A DNA stretch of 64,000 nucleotides from CAIMUS01 sp963708455 (GCA_963708455.1 CAVPSQ010000005.1:434001-498000); one strand, 5' to 3'. Positions 9,101-16,941 are shown, counted from the stretch's first letter. The notes: generated by a model not told the origin, from the sequence alone. Made by a program: numbers and translations.

Positions 9101-9593
9101 CCCCGGTGGGGGATGGCGGCGGAGTGTTCTCTACGGGTGGCTTCTGCTCGATGCTCTCAGTGGGTGTAAGCAACTGCCAAAGCAGCACGGCCAGCGCCAG
9201 CGCGCCCACGAGCGCGCCGGGCAGCCAGTACAGGAAGCGGCGGGATTCAGGCGGTGGTTCGACCGTAGGCTCCACCGATTCGCCGGGGCGCGGCGGCGGA
9301 GCCGCTCCCGACGATGGCGCCGTGATGGACGGGGGCGGCTCCGCCGGCCAATCGGCTTCGTGGTCCGGGCACCAGGCGGCGAACAAAACCTCGAAGGTCT
9401 GGCGTTGCGCCGGCGTTTTCACCAACAGCGCGCTGAGCAGCGCTTTCAGTCCGGCGCGGTCCAACGAGGGTTCCCGCGCGAACAGATGGCGCAGCCGTTC
9501 GATCTCGCCCGGCCCGATCGGTAACCCATTAAGGCGCAGCGTGGCCAGGAAATCGTCCAGTCCGGCCAGCCGGTCGGGCCCGTCGAGAGGCAT
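6174..9593 (-). CDS. CoxE/vWA-like membrane protein with C-terminal FGE variable domain
   Basis: This 1139-residue protein is the third gene of the TIR-MoxR operon, starting 3 bp after the MoxR stop. Residues ~10-75 (LDDFLATLRLNGLPIGPGEI) resemble the N-terminus of CoxE-type, MoxR-associated vWA proteins. A Pro-rich stretch, a helix at ~120-143 and another at ~200-225 follow. Residues ~320-460 look like a degenerate vWA fold (ALVAIFSDGAGLRRQL, LCWVDCSPQGDQLSALF). A third hydrophobic segment lies near 675. The last ~230 residues are an FGE/C-type-lectin-like domain (ITWVSICPGAFTMGS, DLPTEAQWEYAARGG, YDMHGNAWEWVLDW, RVVRGGSF, LGFRCVRV) whose end is a putative DGR variable region. I infer a membrane scaffold that couples a diversified sensor to the MoxR ATPase. 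Confidence 0.8.
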   Translation of the reverse strand: MPLDGPDRLAGLDDFLATLRLNGLPIGPGEIERLRHLFAREPSLDRAGLKALLSALLVKTPAQRQTFEVLFAAWCPDHEADWPAEPPPSITAPSSGAAPPPRPGESVEPTVEPPPESRRFLYWLPGALVGALALAVLLWQLLTPTESIEQKPPVENTPPPSPTGENSDPDLPDQPVNTVWFWRTDAVTPAAVRTPNRLGPALLALLGATALTLALTLAWRYWRRFPVIKPAPARYRGAGWQPLPPPPRDDSALIDARSRRQLVWNIERFIADDPTRRLNLSRTVNETAQAGGFTRLHFQPAVYARDIWFWLDRHLEWRTPREVAAQLGTTLRAAGLETRQGFFTDVPHRVDWPAQPGYRPVAEEGQGRQALVAIFSDGAGLRRQLDHPLQREETRRLLGSLQRWPRLCWVDCSPQGDQLSALFATERLSLEVVALAQLPAWLGEVAAAAPVAAPQDDGLFGDARRWAAVTALGGAQADAAAAHTLRVLLGLSVSPWRIDQIRAASAHPETRRRLINGLLRSDLRDDAPGRPHSPARRALDWWQMRYLEADRDKQAQENPLSPWRDSLASRRWRVERALLQLYTDPAGAADPLARLADDELREEIRARLGEFAAADHRSDDRDEDGERIYLTWRFAALPATTRHRLRELGFAAGLYPSAPPPLKSAPRLALALTLLTTLAAAAFAAAGYRWLTPNPPRLLAQDSRYEHPVVAAQTVRIIEPVDQPPNEYRVTLGSPRESLTLQVPAGAEIPVNWRWAAADNPVRLSDSDSVLLRAGSLAEPIRACADWPQRSLAVIAAPYTDRAARQLAIRLLDKGGVDQALVGTQWAKHLEEWLGPSPVLNRQTQVLVIAPKGKDPDAARHLTGHPGPWAVVSADDLVSLARAIDFSGARTLEQARLPWRVIEQRGAVRVYGGPPTELANGITWVSICPGAFTMGSVKGEPMAQDDEIIEPPRRVALSAFQMAATETTNRQYAQVVTDHPVRNNEPVVNINWEQAHAFCDKVGGDLPTEAQWEYAARGGSRAPWSFGEDENQLGRYDWFDWNSNSEIHRVRQKRPNPLGLYDMHGNAWEWVLDWYGDYQAGLFVDPAEPTRSKSDQRVVRGGSFFDPPRRLRSACRVFVVPEDRASFLGFRCVRVPPRP
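6184..6281 (-). other. Putative DGR variable region VR2 (6213-6281) with IMH-like tail (6184-6212)
   Basis: Located at the extreme 3' end of the vWA-FGE gene. The 29-base tail is identical to that of VR1, while the 23 codons in front diverge mostly at codon positions 1 and 2. No AAC-rich template repeat or reverse transcriptase was found in the window, so the donor must be elsewhere. Confidence 0.7.
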
Positions 9594-9596
9594 GGT

Positions 9597-10586
9597 TCAG
9601 CCCAACCGGGCGAGGTCCCCGGCGTCCTTGATCAAGGCTCCCAGGGCGGGCAGAGCCGCCAGCCGGCAGCTTTCCAGTGCCTCGGCCGTCACCCGTTGGG
9701 CGCTCAGAATGCTCAGCCAGGTCAACAGTTCGGCGGTGGAGGGTTTCTTGTCCAATCCCGGCGTCTCGCGCAAATCCCAGAAACGCCGGCGGGCCACGGC
9801 GCGTGTCGTCGGATCGAGATGGGGAAAACCGGCGCCGGCCGCGCCCGCCATGCTTTCCACGGCCGCTTCGACCAGCGCGGGCGTCAGCTCGATGCGGTGA
9901 AAAATGCAGCGGCGCAGAAAGGCGTCCGGCAAGCGGCGCTCCTCGTTGCTGGTGACGATCACCAGCGGCGGCCGACCGGAGCGCGGCTTGATCCAATCGG
10001 TGGAATCGAACGGGTGCGGAAAGCTGTGCTGGTCGAGTTCGTGCAGCAGGTCGTTGGGAAAGTCGCGTGACGCTTTGTCGATTTCATCGATCAACACCAC
10101 AGCGTCGCCATCGGTCTCGTAGGCTTGCCACAGCGCCTGTTTGTGCAGAAACCCTTGCCGCACGACTTCAGCTTCTTCGGCAATTCTCTGGTTCGGCGCG
10201 GGTTCGCGGCGGGCCGACTGCGCCCAATGCAGATAGCCGACGGCGTCGAATTCGTACATCAGGTCCTGCGCGGTCGAGGTCGATTTGACCAGAAATTTAT
10301 ACACCGGGATGTCGAAATACGTCCCGACGAAATCCGCCGCCTGGGTTTTGCCCGTGCCCGGTTCGCCGGTCAGCAGCAGCGGACTGCCGGTGTGCAGCGC
10401 CATGTTGAAGGCGAGCAGCAGTTCATCGGACGGCCGATAGCGCCCGGCGGCCTGGGAATGGCTGCCCAGGAACGACGGCAATCGGCGCTTCGCCAGCCAC
10501 TGCTTTCTGGCTGGGGCGTCGTGGGCCGCCGAGTTCGCCGGCAGCTGCGCGATCAGCTCGAACGGGGCGTCTTTGTCAGTGGTCAT
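9597..10586 (-). CDS. MoxR-type AAA+ ATPase
   Basis: The 329-residue product has Walker A GEPGTGKT near residue 78, a Walker B/sensor stretch VVLIDEIDKAS near 165, and a sensor-1-like VIVTSNEERRLPDAFLRRC, all typical of MoxR AAA+ ATPases. These usually work with vWA-domain partners as chaperones or as the switch of conflict systems. The start codon overlaps the end of the upstream TIR gene by 11 bp and the next gene starts 3 bp after its stop, so the three subunits are almost certainly made together. Its C-terminal ~80 residues carry the helical lid. Confidence 0.9.
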   Translation of the reverse strand: MTTDKDAPFELIAQLPANSAAHDAPARKQWLAKRRLPSFLGSHSQAAGRYRPSDELLLAFNMALHTGSPLLLTGEPGTGKTQAADFVGTYFDIPVYKFLVKSTSTAQDLMYEFDAVGYLHWAQSARREPAPNQRIAEEAEVVRQGFLHKQALWQAYETDGDAVVLIDEIDKASRDFPNDLLHELDQHSFPHPFDSTDWIKPRSGRPPLVIVTSNEERRLPDAFLRRCIFHRIELTPALVEAAVESMAGAAGAGFPHLDPTTRAVARRRFWDLRETPGLDKKPSTAELLTWLSILSAQRVTAEALESCRLAALPALGALIKDAGDLARLG

Positions 10587-12912
10587 CGCGCCGTCTCCAG
10601 AATTTCGGATCGTAATGCGGTGGCGGCCAAGCGTTGTTTTGGGTCATCTCGGTCAGTTCGTCGAACAGGTTGCCCCAGTTATCGGGTTCTCCCCGGCGGA
10701 TGGTAGCGACCGCTTCATCGAAGGGCATTTCCTGTCGCTTGGCCAGCAGTAAATCGGAAAACAATTCCCGGTAACGGTCGTCGCAGCTACAAATCGTCTC
10801 ATTGCGGAAGTATTTGCGTAAATCCTGGCGGCCCACGGCGGCCAGCGGGTCCAGTTCACCGAAATGGAAGCCCGGCTCCGTATCGTACTCATCGATCAGG
10901 CGTTCGACCACGGGGGCCAATGCTTCCTTGGCGTGTTCCGCTTCCAGCGCCAGGATGGAGATGACCCGGACCTTTTCGGGCTGACCCCCCGCGCCGAATT
11001 CCGCCCCCAGGCGGAGGCGGCACCAGTCCGCCACGGCGCGTAACATCGCCTCACTGACCGGGGCCTGACACGCGCGCCACCCCAGCACCAGAAAACAAAA
11101 CGCCACGCCGGCCGTCAGGTCCGGATCGAGCAGACCGCTGAGTAGGGCTTGCGCCGGGGAGAGGCGGCATTGACGGCGCACGGCGTCGTCCACCCGCTGG
11201 ATGTTGTCCGTGCCGGCGATCAAGTCGATCGCTCGATAGTAATACGCTTCCCGCTCGCGCTGGTTGCGCACCAGGTGTTGCTTGATCATTTCTGGGAAGT
11301 GGCTGGTGAGGCAGCCCGGCGTGCCGAGCGCGACTACGTGATGAAGGTAGCGCGTGGCGTAGGTGTAAAACTCATCCCTTGCGCCCGACAGCGTATCACG
11401 CTGCCGGTGGCGATCCAGCAACAGGTTGACCAGATCGGGGTTCTGCAACCGCGCCGGCGCCACCGTCTGCCAGCTCGAATAGCGGGTCCAGGCGCTGATA
11501 TGGCCGCAGGGCGGCTGGTGCAAAGCCACCACCGGATCGAGCCGGCGGCAAAACACCTTATCCAGCCAGGCCAAACCCGCTTTGGCGGCGGCGTGGGCGT
11601 TGGTGCGCGGGTTGCACTGAAACAGTACCGCCCCCTTGACGCCGTTCAGCAAGACCGCGCCCTGCGCGAGCGCCTCGTACTCGGTTTCGCCCACCAGATT
11701 GAGAAACAACAGCGAGACCGATTGCGATTGACGCAACCAGTCCGCCAGTTCCTGCCAGGTGACACACCCACCATCCGTCGCCCCGTCTTGTAGCAACAGG
11801 CCATGCCGTGACGCCGGTCCGTAGTAATACACCAGGCGGGTCGAACCGGCTTGCAGGGCGGCGTGCAAGTCGCCTGCGTCGGCCGCTACCACCGGATCAG
11901 GATTTTCCGGCCAGTGTCGCTGAAAGAAGCGCTGCAGGTCGTGGAAATGGGCGGCCTGGCGGCTTGCCGCGGAACCGACCAGCGCTACCCGGCCGGGGAA
12001 ATAGCACAGATGCCGGGCGTACTCCGGGAAACCGGGCTCGACCCCCGCGTGCAGTTCGACCGTCCAGCCGTCTTGATAAAGCGGGCGGCCGCGATAAGCG
12101 ATACTCCCCCACGGTAAGCCACGCAGCGATTGGACATCGGTCAGCAGCCTTATCCGCAGCCGCGCCTCCGTTGGGTCGACGCGATGGTCGGCGCCGACCG
12201 CCAAGGCGAGCAGATGGCCCCAAATCAGCGGATCGCGGCCAAACAACAGGTCGAACATCTGCTCACCGTCGAGGTCCGCCGCCGGTTCGGGGCAGTCGAG
12301 CGTGGGCTTAATGGCGTCCGGCTGGGTCGGCAGAAAAAACTGGTGTTGCCAGTGGTTGCGCCGGGCCTGGAGCAGGATCGCCAGTTCATGGCGTGGTTCG
12401 GTGGACGCTGGGGTTGATGGGGAGGAAGGCACCAACTGGCGGGCGACCCAATCGGCGGCGTGGGCGTAGATGACTTTGCGCTCGCCGTCGTTCTCTATTG
12501 AATCCAGTGGCTTGTCCTTGTTGATCCAGAGGGTTTTGGCTAAATCCACAGTCCATTTCCGACCGTCCCACTCCAGTTCCACCGACTGGGCGGCTTCGGG
12601 AATGCGGCTGACGTAGAGCATGCCCAGCTTTAAGGCGCCACGATCGGCCTGCTCCAAAAGGTAGGGCAGTTCGTGTTGGGTAATGTACTCGGAGGTCAGA
12701 AAATGGTTGCTGATCAGGAGCAAGGCCACTCTCGCCCTGGCCAACGCCTGTTGAATTTCAGGATGGAATTTATCACCGTAATCGAGCTTTTTATGATCTA
12801 CCCAGACCCGGTCCCGGATGGAGGGCACGGCCGCCAGCGCCGCCCCCAGTTCGGCTTGATATTGCTGGTCTTGGTCTTGGTGGCTGTAGCTGATAAATAT
12901 CACGCTGTCCAT
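10576..12912 (-). CDS. TIR-domain protein, putative effector of MoxR-vWA-FGE system
   Basis: The 778-residue protein opens with a TIR domain (SVIFISYSHQDQDQQYQ, RVWVDHKKLDYGDKF, ARVALLLISNHFLTSEYI; residues ~1-165). A middle part (~290-470) reads like a CHAT-type caspase-like fold: LVYYYGPASRHGLLLQDG, VTWQELADWL, SLLFLNLVGETEYEALAQGAVLLNGVKGAV; the usual His and Cys dyad is not obvious. The C-terminal third is helical and unrecognised. It is first in an operon with the MoxR ATPase and the vWA-FGE protein. TIR domains in bacterial immunity usually consume NAD+ or signal, so an effector role is inferred from domain and context. Confidence 0.8.
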   Translation of the reverse strand: MDSVIFISYSHQDQDQQYQAELGAALAAVPSIRDRVWVDHKKLDYGDKFHPEIQQALARARVALLLISNHFLTSEYITQHELPYLLEQADRGALKLGMLYVSRIPEAAQSVELEWDGRKWTVDLAKTLWINKDKPLDSIENDGERKVIYAHAADWVARQLVPSSPSTPASTEPRHELAILLQARRNHWQHQFFLPTQPDAIKPTLDCPEPAADLDGEQMFDLLFGRDPLIWGHLLALAVGADHRVDPTEARLRIRLLTDVQSLRGLPWGSIAYRGRPLYQDGWTVELHAGVEPGFPEYARHLCYFPGRVALVGSAASRQAAHFHDLQRFFQRHWPENPDPVVAADAGDLHAALQAGSTRLVYYYGPASRHGLLLQDGATDGGCVTWQELADWLRQSQSVSLLFLNLVGETEYEALAQGAVLLNGVKGAVLFQCNPRTNAHAAAKAGLAWLDKVFCRRLDPVVALHQPPCGHISAWTRYSSWQTVAPARLQNPDLVNLLLDRHRQRDTLSGARDEFYTYATRYLHHVVALGTPGCLTSHFPEMIKQHLVRNQREREAYYYRAIDLIAGTDNIQRVDDAVRRQCRLSPAQALLSGLLDPDLTAGVAFCFLVLGWRACQAPVSEAMLRAVADWCRLRLGAEFGAGGQPEKVRVISILALEAEHAKEALAPVVERLIDEYDTEPGFHFGELDPLAAVGRQDLRKYFRNETICSCDDRYRELFSDLLLAKRQEMPFDEAVATIRRGEPDNWGNLFDELTEMTQNNAWPPPHYDPKFWRRRDDH

Positions 12913-12980
12913 CGATAGTTCCTATTTGTGGCTACCCACTTAAGGCGGGACAATCGTGTCGGTGTCCTCGCCGGCCTGCT

Positions 12981-13250
12981 TGCGGTCAGGTCTGCCCGAC
13001 CCTGGGAGCGCCGGCGTCCTCGCCGGCCCGTTAAAGCCGCCTCCGCAGGGCTCGATGATAACCCGGTCTGCTGCGGTCAGGTCTGCCCGACCCTGGGAGC
13101 GCCGGCGTCCTCGCCGGCCCGTTAAAGCCGCCTCCGCAGGGCTCGACGATAACCCGGTCTGCTGCGGTCAGGTCTGCCCGACCCTGGGAGCGCCGGCGTC
13201 CTCGCCGGCTCGTTAAAGCCGCCTCCGCAGGGCTCGACGATAACCCGGTT
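12981..13250. repeat. Three tandem copies of a 91-bp repeat containing the GGGAGCGCCGGCG hairpin
   Basis: Units begin at 12981, 13072 and 13163 (the last is ~88 bp) and are nearly identical, differing by single bases such as CTCGATGAT/CTCGACGAT. Each contains the CTGGGAGCGCCGGCGTCCTC end of the 120-bp MITE-like element. They lie upstream of the TIR gene and may affect its expression. Confidence 0.9.
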
Positions 13251-13320
13251 CAGACGACTGCGCCAATCGTCCAGGATGAACCATGATAGTGCCATCTAAT
13301 ATCATTCACCAATTTGCGGT

Positions 13321-13473
13321 ATGACGCGCGTTGTTCGGCAGGCAAAAGAGATGACACCGGAAGAAGCCTATCAGGAGGCGCTGCGGCGGATTGCGGTGGC
13401 GCGGGAGCAGCGGCTGACGGAATTGGATTTGACCAACACATCACGTTTGATATTAATTTTTTATGCGCTATAA
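13321..13473 (+). pseudogene. 5' remnant of a leucine-rich-repeat-type protein gene
   Basis: An ORF of 50 codons starts MTRVVRQAKEMTPEEAYQEA and reaches REQRLTELDLTNTS before running into AT-rich DNA. The EALRRIAVAREQRLTELDLT pattern is the usual entry into the first repeat of bacterial LRR proteins, so this appears to be the leftover start of a deleted LRR gene. Confidence is modest because only ~38 residues remain. Confidence 0.5.
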
Positions 13474-13487
13474 TGTGCGTATGCACA
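13447..13487 (+). promoter_or_regulatory. Sigma70-like promoter with overlapping inverted repeat, upstream of DUF134 gene
   Basis: TTGATA (13447-13452), a 16-bp spacer and TATAAT (13469-13474) make a near-consensus promoter. The palindromic TGTGCGTATGCACA (13474-13487) overlaps the end of the -10 and could be the operator for the downstream DUF134 regulator itself. Confidence 0.65.
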
Positions 13488-13524
13488 AATATTGTATTCT
13501 CATGATTGCCATCTACGCTGCCTG

Positions 13525-13851
13525 ATGCCTCGTGGCCGCAAACACCGCTGCTGTCGTCCCTTGAGTGATATGCGGGTGCTCAAACCCAGGGGCATACCGC
13601 TACCCGAGGTGGTGGTGCATTGGCTGGCATTGGACGAGTTCGAAGCGATGCGCCTGTGTGATCTGGAAGGTCTCTCTCAGATCGAGGCGGGCGAGCGGAT
13701 GCAGATCAGCCGGGGTACGGTGCAGCGCCTTCTGGAATCCGGGCGCCGCAAGGTGGTGCAGGCCCTGCTGGCCAATCAGGGACTCGGGCTGAGCAGCGCT
13801 TCCGAGCACCCTTTTGCAAGGATTCCGTTGCATGAGGAGGAAATCCCATGA
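13525..13851 (+). CDS. DUF134 family helix-turn-helix protein
   Basis: The 108-residue protein begins MPRGRKHRCCRPLSDMRVLK (ATG at 13525; an upstream in-frame start is not conserved). It has the DUF134 layout: a basic Cys-containing N-terminus, LDEFEAMRLCDLEGLSQIEAGE and a helix-turn-helix MQISRGTVQRLLESGRRKV. Members are predicted DNA-binding proteins often found beside metal- or FeMo-cofactor-related small proteins. Its stop overlaps an 18-codon ORF starting MKVCIP at 13848, which resembles the beginning of a NifX-like partner but ends at once, so the partner seems to have been replaced by the metallo-hydrolase gene. Confidence 0.85.
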   Translation: MPRGRKHRCCRPLSDMRVLKPRGIPLPEVVVHWLALDEFEAMRLCDLEGLSQIEAGERMQISRGTVQRLLESGRRKVVQALLANQGLGLSSASEHPFARIPLHEEEIP

Positions 13852-13888
13852 AAGTTTGTATTCCTTTGCCAATGAGCTGGAGCCTTCC

Positions 13889-14869
13889 ATGCAAGATCTG
13901 AACGCACCAACCGCCACTCCGTCACCGCCTACTCAACCGGTTGCGATCGGCGCTCTCAAGCGCTTTAAAGTACTGTGCATTTCTGAAGTCGGCTGGCTCG
14001 ATAACGCCACCCTGCTGGCGGATATCCAGGCTGTTGGCGGCATGAATGCCAATCAATATCGATTGCCCTGGCCACCGTTCGGTGAGCTGCACGCCGACAA
14101 CGCGGCCGGTTCGGCGGCCTTGATCGAAGCGGAAACAGTGGATGGCAAACTGCATCGGATATTATTCGATACCGGCTGGAACCCCGCCTGGATGGAGCGC
14201 CGCTTCGCCGAAGAAGGCGTGGACCGACTGTTGGCGGACGGCGCGATTGACTGTCTCGTCATCAGTCACGAACACTTCGATCATTTCTGGGGGATCGGTG
14301 CCACCCTGAAGCACTGCCCCTCGCTGCCGATCTATATTCCCGAGGGTTTTCACCAGGAAGGGCTGGATTTGATCCAACAACTCGGTCACACCGGCCCGGT
14401 CATCACGGTGCCGCCCCAGCAGCCGATCACTCTGTTTCCCGGCTGCGCGCTGGTGCAGTTTCCGATGCAGACCTTGTTGCAGGTTCAGGGCGAGAACGTG
14501 CTGTACTTCGAGATTCAGAACAAGGGCCTGGCGATGGTGACCGGTTGTGGTCACGGCGGTGTCCTGAATCTGCTCGAGTACGCCCGCCGCACCTTCGTTG
14601 GGGGTGAACGCCTGTACGCGGTGTATGGCGGTCTGCATATCGCGCCCTTCGAGGATTGGAACGCCGACAAGGACCGGCTGATCGAAGCCCTGGCTGCCTA
14701 TCGGATCGAGCACTTCGGCTGCAATCATTGCACCGGCGCGACGGCCGTGCAGAAGATGCTGGCCGCCGGTCTACCGGTGGTCAGAGGCAGTGCAAAGCAT
14801 GGTTCCAAAACCGATCTGTTTCTCGGCAATGGCGATGTCCTGGAACTGGCGGCGGAGGGAGCCGGATAG
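13889..14869 (+). CDS. Metallo-beta-lactamase-fold hydrolase
   Basis: The 326-residue protein (start MQDLNAPTATPSPP at 13889) contains the MBL zinc motif ISHEHFDHFWG (HxHxDH) near residue 130, a TGCGHGGVLN motif near 217, a Gly-Leu-His segment VYGGLHIAP and a C-terminal GCNHCTGATAVQKM. This order matches the branch of the MBL superfamily that includes dihydropterin-ribofuranosyl-aminobenzene-phosphate synthase-like proteins. The true substrate is unknown. It follows the DUF134 gene by 37 bp and probably shares its promoter. Confidence 0.85.
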   Translation: MQDLNAPTATPSPPTQPVAIGALKRFKVLCISEVGWLDNATLLADIQAVGGMNANQYRLPWPPFGELHADNAAGSAALIEAETVDGKLHRILFDTGWNPAWMERRFAEEGVDRLLADGAIDCLVISHEHFDHFWGIGATLKHCPSLPIYIPEGFHQEGLDLIQQLGHTGPVITVPPQQPITLFPGCALVQFPMQTLLQVQGENVLYFEIQNKGLAMVTGCGHGGVLNLLEYARRTFVGGERLYAVYGGLHIAPFEDWNADKDRLIEALAAYRIEHFGCNHCTGATAVQKMLAAGLPVVRGSAKHGSKTDLFLGNGDVLELAAEGAG

Positions 14870-14905
14870 CTTGCTTCCTCCCGGCGCTCAGGCCCGCTTT
14901 GCAAT

Positions 14906-14979
14906 CACAAGCCACAAGCCACAAGCCACAAGCCACAAGCCACAAGCCACAAGCCACTAGCCACTAGCCACTAGCCACA
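14906..14979. repeat. Short tandem repeat of 8-9 bp (CACAAGC/CACTAGC)
   Basis: About eight back-to-back copies of CCACAAG then CCACTAG follow the MBL gene. The same sequence type occurs in inverted arms at 46625-46800. The rest of 14870-15113 holds no gene that I can support. Confidence 0.8.
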
Positions 14980-15113
14980 AACCAACGCACCCAGCGCCGT
15001 TGCCGCGAACCCCGCTGCACCAACCGATCAGGGCGAGACGCAGCCCTGGCGCGGCGTTGCCCAGTCGGGTTTGGGTGCAGCGAGCTCCATCGCCATTGCT
15101 TGATTCCTTCTCC

Positions 15114-16562
15114 TCAGCCTGCCGCACTCACCGCGATGCCCAGCGCTTTGGCGACGCCTGCGCCATAAGCCGGGTCGGCCTGCAGGCAATGGCGGATGTG
15201 GCGCAACTGGATCTCGCGTGGCGCCTCGCCGATCGAGCGGGCCGTATTCTCGAACAAGGCCTGCTGCTGCGCCGGACTCAGCAGGCGGAACAACGCCCCG
15301 GGTTGCGAGAAGTAGTCCGTGTCTTCGCGGTGGTCCCAGTGGTCGGCGGCGCCCTCCAGGCTCAGCGGGGGCTCGCGGTAGTCCGGCTGCTCGGCCCACT
15401 CGCCCTGGTCGTTAGGCTCATACCCAAGCGTGCTGCCGTGGTTGCCATCGACCCGCATCGTGCCATCGCGGTGGTAACTGTGCACCGGGCACCGCGGCGC
15501 ATTCACCGGAATCAGGTGGTGATTGGTGCCAAGCCGGTATCGTTGGGCATCGCCGTAGGAGAACAGTCTTCCTTGCAGCACCTTGTCCGGCGAGAAGCCG
15601 ATGCCCGGCACCACGTTGGCCGGATTGAACGCCGACTGCTCGACCTCAGCGAAGAAATTCTCCGGATTGCGGTTCAGTTCCATCACGCCCACTTCGATCA
15701 GCGGATAATCCTGGTGCGGCCAGATCTTGGTCAGGTCGAAGGGGTGGTACGGCACCTTCGCGGCGTCGACCTCGGGCATGATCTGCACCTTGAGGGTCCA
15801 CTTCGGGAAATCGCCCTTCTCGATGCTCTCGTAGAGGTCGCGCTGGTGGCTCTCGCGGTCCTTGCCGATGATCGCCTCGGCTTCGGCGTCGGTCAGGTTC
15901 TTGATGCCCTGCTGGCACTTGAAGTGGAACTTGACCCAGTAGCGCTCATTGTTCTCGTTGATGAAGCTGAAGGTGTGGCTGCCGAAGCCGTGCATGTGGC
16001 GGTAGGTCGCCGGGATGCCGCGGTCGCTCATCACAATGGTGATCTGGTGCAGTGCTTCGGGCAGCGAGGTCCAGAAGTCCCAGTTGTTCTTGGCGCTGCG
16101 CAGGTTGGTACGCGGGTCACGCTTGACCGCGTGGTTGAGGTCGGGGAACTTGAGGGGGTCGCGCAGGAAAAACACCGGCGTGTTGTTGCCGACCATATCC
16201 CAGTTGCCTTCCTCGGTGTAGAACTTAACGGCGAAGCCCCGGATATCGCGCTCGGCATCGGCCGCACCGCGTTCGCCGGCGACGGTGGTGAAACGGGCGA
16301 ACAGCTCGGTCTGCTTGCCGATCTGCGAGAAGATCTTCGCCCGCGTGTACTGGGTGATGTCGTGCGTGACGGTGAACGTGCCGTAGGCGCCGGAGCCCTT
16401 GGCGTGCATGCGCCGTTCGGGGATCACCTCGCGGTCGAAGTGGGCGAGCTTCTCCAGAAACCAGACATCCTGTAGCAACTGCGGGCCTCGTGGACCGGCG
16501 GTCATCACGTTCTGGTTATCGGCGACGGGACAGCCGGCGGTGGTAGTGAGTTTTTTGCTCAT
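15114..16562 (-). CDS. katA: Monofunctional heme catalase
   Basis: At 482 residues this is a typical small-subunit (clade 3-like) catalase. Visible landmarks are the N-terminal VADNQNVMTAGPRGPQLLQD, FDREVIPERRMHAKGSGAYG with the distal His, the asparagine site VGNNTPVFFLRDPLKFPD, HGFGSHTFSFIN, and the proximal heme ligand region GRLFSYGDAQRYRLG with its Tyr. It degrades hydrogen peroxide in the cytoplasm. An AGGA Shine-Dalgarno lies 8 bp before the ATG. It stands alone, downstream of small hypothetical genes on the same strand. The symbol is a family-level choice. Confidence 0.95.
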   Translation of the reverse strand: MSKKLTTTAGCPVADNQNVMTAGPRGPQLLQDVWFLEKLAHFDREVIPERRMHAKGSGAYGTFTVTHDITQYTRAKIFSQIGKQTELFARFTTVAGERGAADAERDIRGFAVKFYTEEGNWDMVGNNTPVFFLRDPLKFPDLNHAVKRDPRTNLRSAKNNWDFWTSLPEALHQITIVMSDRGIPATYRHMHGFGSHTFSFINENNERYWVKFHFKCQQGIKNLTDAEAEAIIGKDRESHQRDLYESIEKGDFPKWTLKVQIMPEVDAAKVPYHPFDLTKIWPHQDYPLIEVGVMELNRNPENFFAEVEQSAFNPANVVPGIGFSPDKVLQGRLFSYGDAQRYRLGTNHHLIPVNAPRCPVHSYHRDGTMRVDGNHGSTLGYEPNDQGEWAEQPDYREPPLSLEGAADHWDHREDTDYFSQPGALFRLLSPAQQQALFENTARSIGEAPREIQLRHIRHCLQADPAYGAGVAKALGIAVSAAG

Positions 16563-16599
16563 GTCTGTAATCCTTGGCTTGATCGTGAGAGTTGCTAGA

Positions 16600-16821
16600 T
16601 CAGTCGAATAAAGGGATGAGGGTAATTACCGCCAGATCGGCCTGGCTTGGCGCAAAGGCACAGCCCGCTTCGCCGAGTTCTGCGCACTTGGCGATCTGAT
16701 CGTAAGTCGGGTTAGACGCGCCCGCTACCGAACCGGCTAATAGCAGAGGCGTTACCGGCGCGGCGTAACCCGACATCGGGACCGATTTCCATCCCCGGGG
16801 GGTTGTTTTTCTCCACAACAT
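16600..16821 (-). CDS. Hypothetical small protein (low support)
   Basis: A 73-residue ORF starts 6 bp after the Lys-rich gene upstream. Its middle (GYAAPVTPLLLAGSVAGAS) is hydrophobic. DNA at about 54633-54692 on the opposite strand is recognisably similar over ~60 bp, which hints at a conserved coding or repeat segment. I do not recognise a family, and it may not be translated. Confidence 0.3.
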   Translation of the reverse strand: MLWRKTTPRGWKSVPMSGYAAPVTPLLLAGSVAGASNPTYDQIAKCAELGEAGCAFAPSQADLAVITLIPLFD

Positions 16822-16827
16822 GACCCG

Positions 16828-16941
16828 TTAGGCGAGGGATCCCTTATTCTTCTTCTTGGATTTCTTCTCAGCCTGCTTTTCCTTCAGGCTCTTCGTCGGT
16901 TTCTTCTTGGCTTCTTTCTTACTGTCTGCATTTTTACTCAT
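16828..16941 (-). CDS. Small lysine-rich protein (37 aa)
   Basis: The reading frame MSKNADSKKEAKKKPTKSLK continues to GSLA and is about 45 percent lysine. It is too short for most gene finders. Its ATG overlaps the TGA of the upstream gene (ATGA), suggesting translational coupling. Small basic proteins of this look are common in proteobacteria; they may bind nucleic acid or polyanions, but no function is established. Confidence 0.6.
   Translation of the reverse strand: MSKNADSKKEAKKKPTKSLKEKQAEKKSKKKNKGSLA

Noticed and set aside
15000..16475. 491-codon plus-strand ORF
   Set aside because: It is the antisense shadow of the catalase gene, which has full family conservation.
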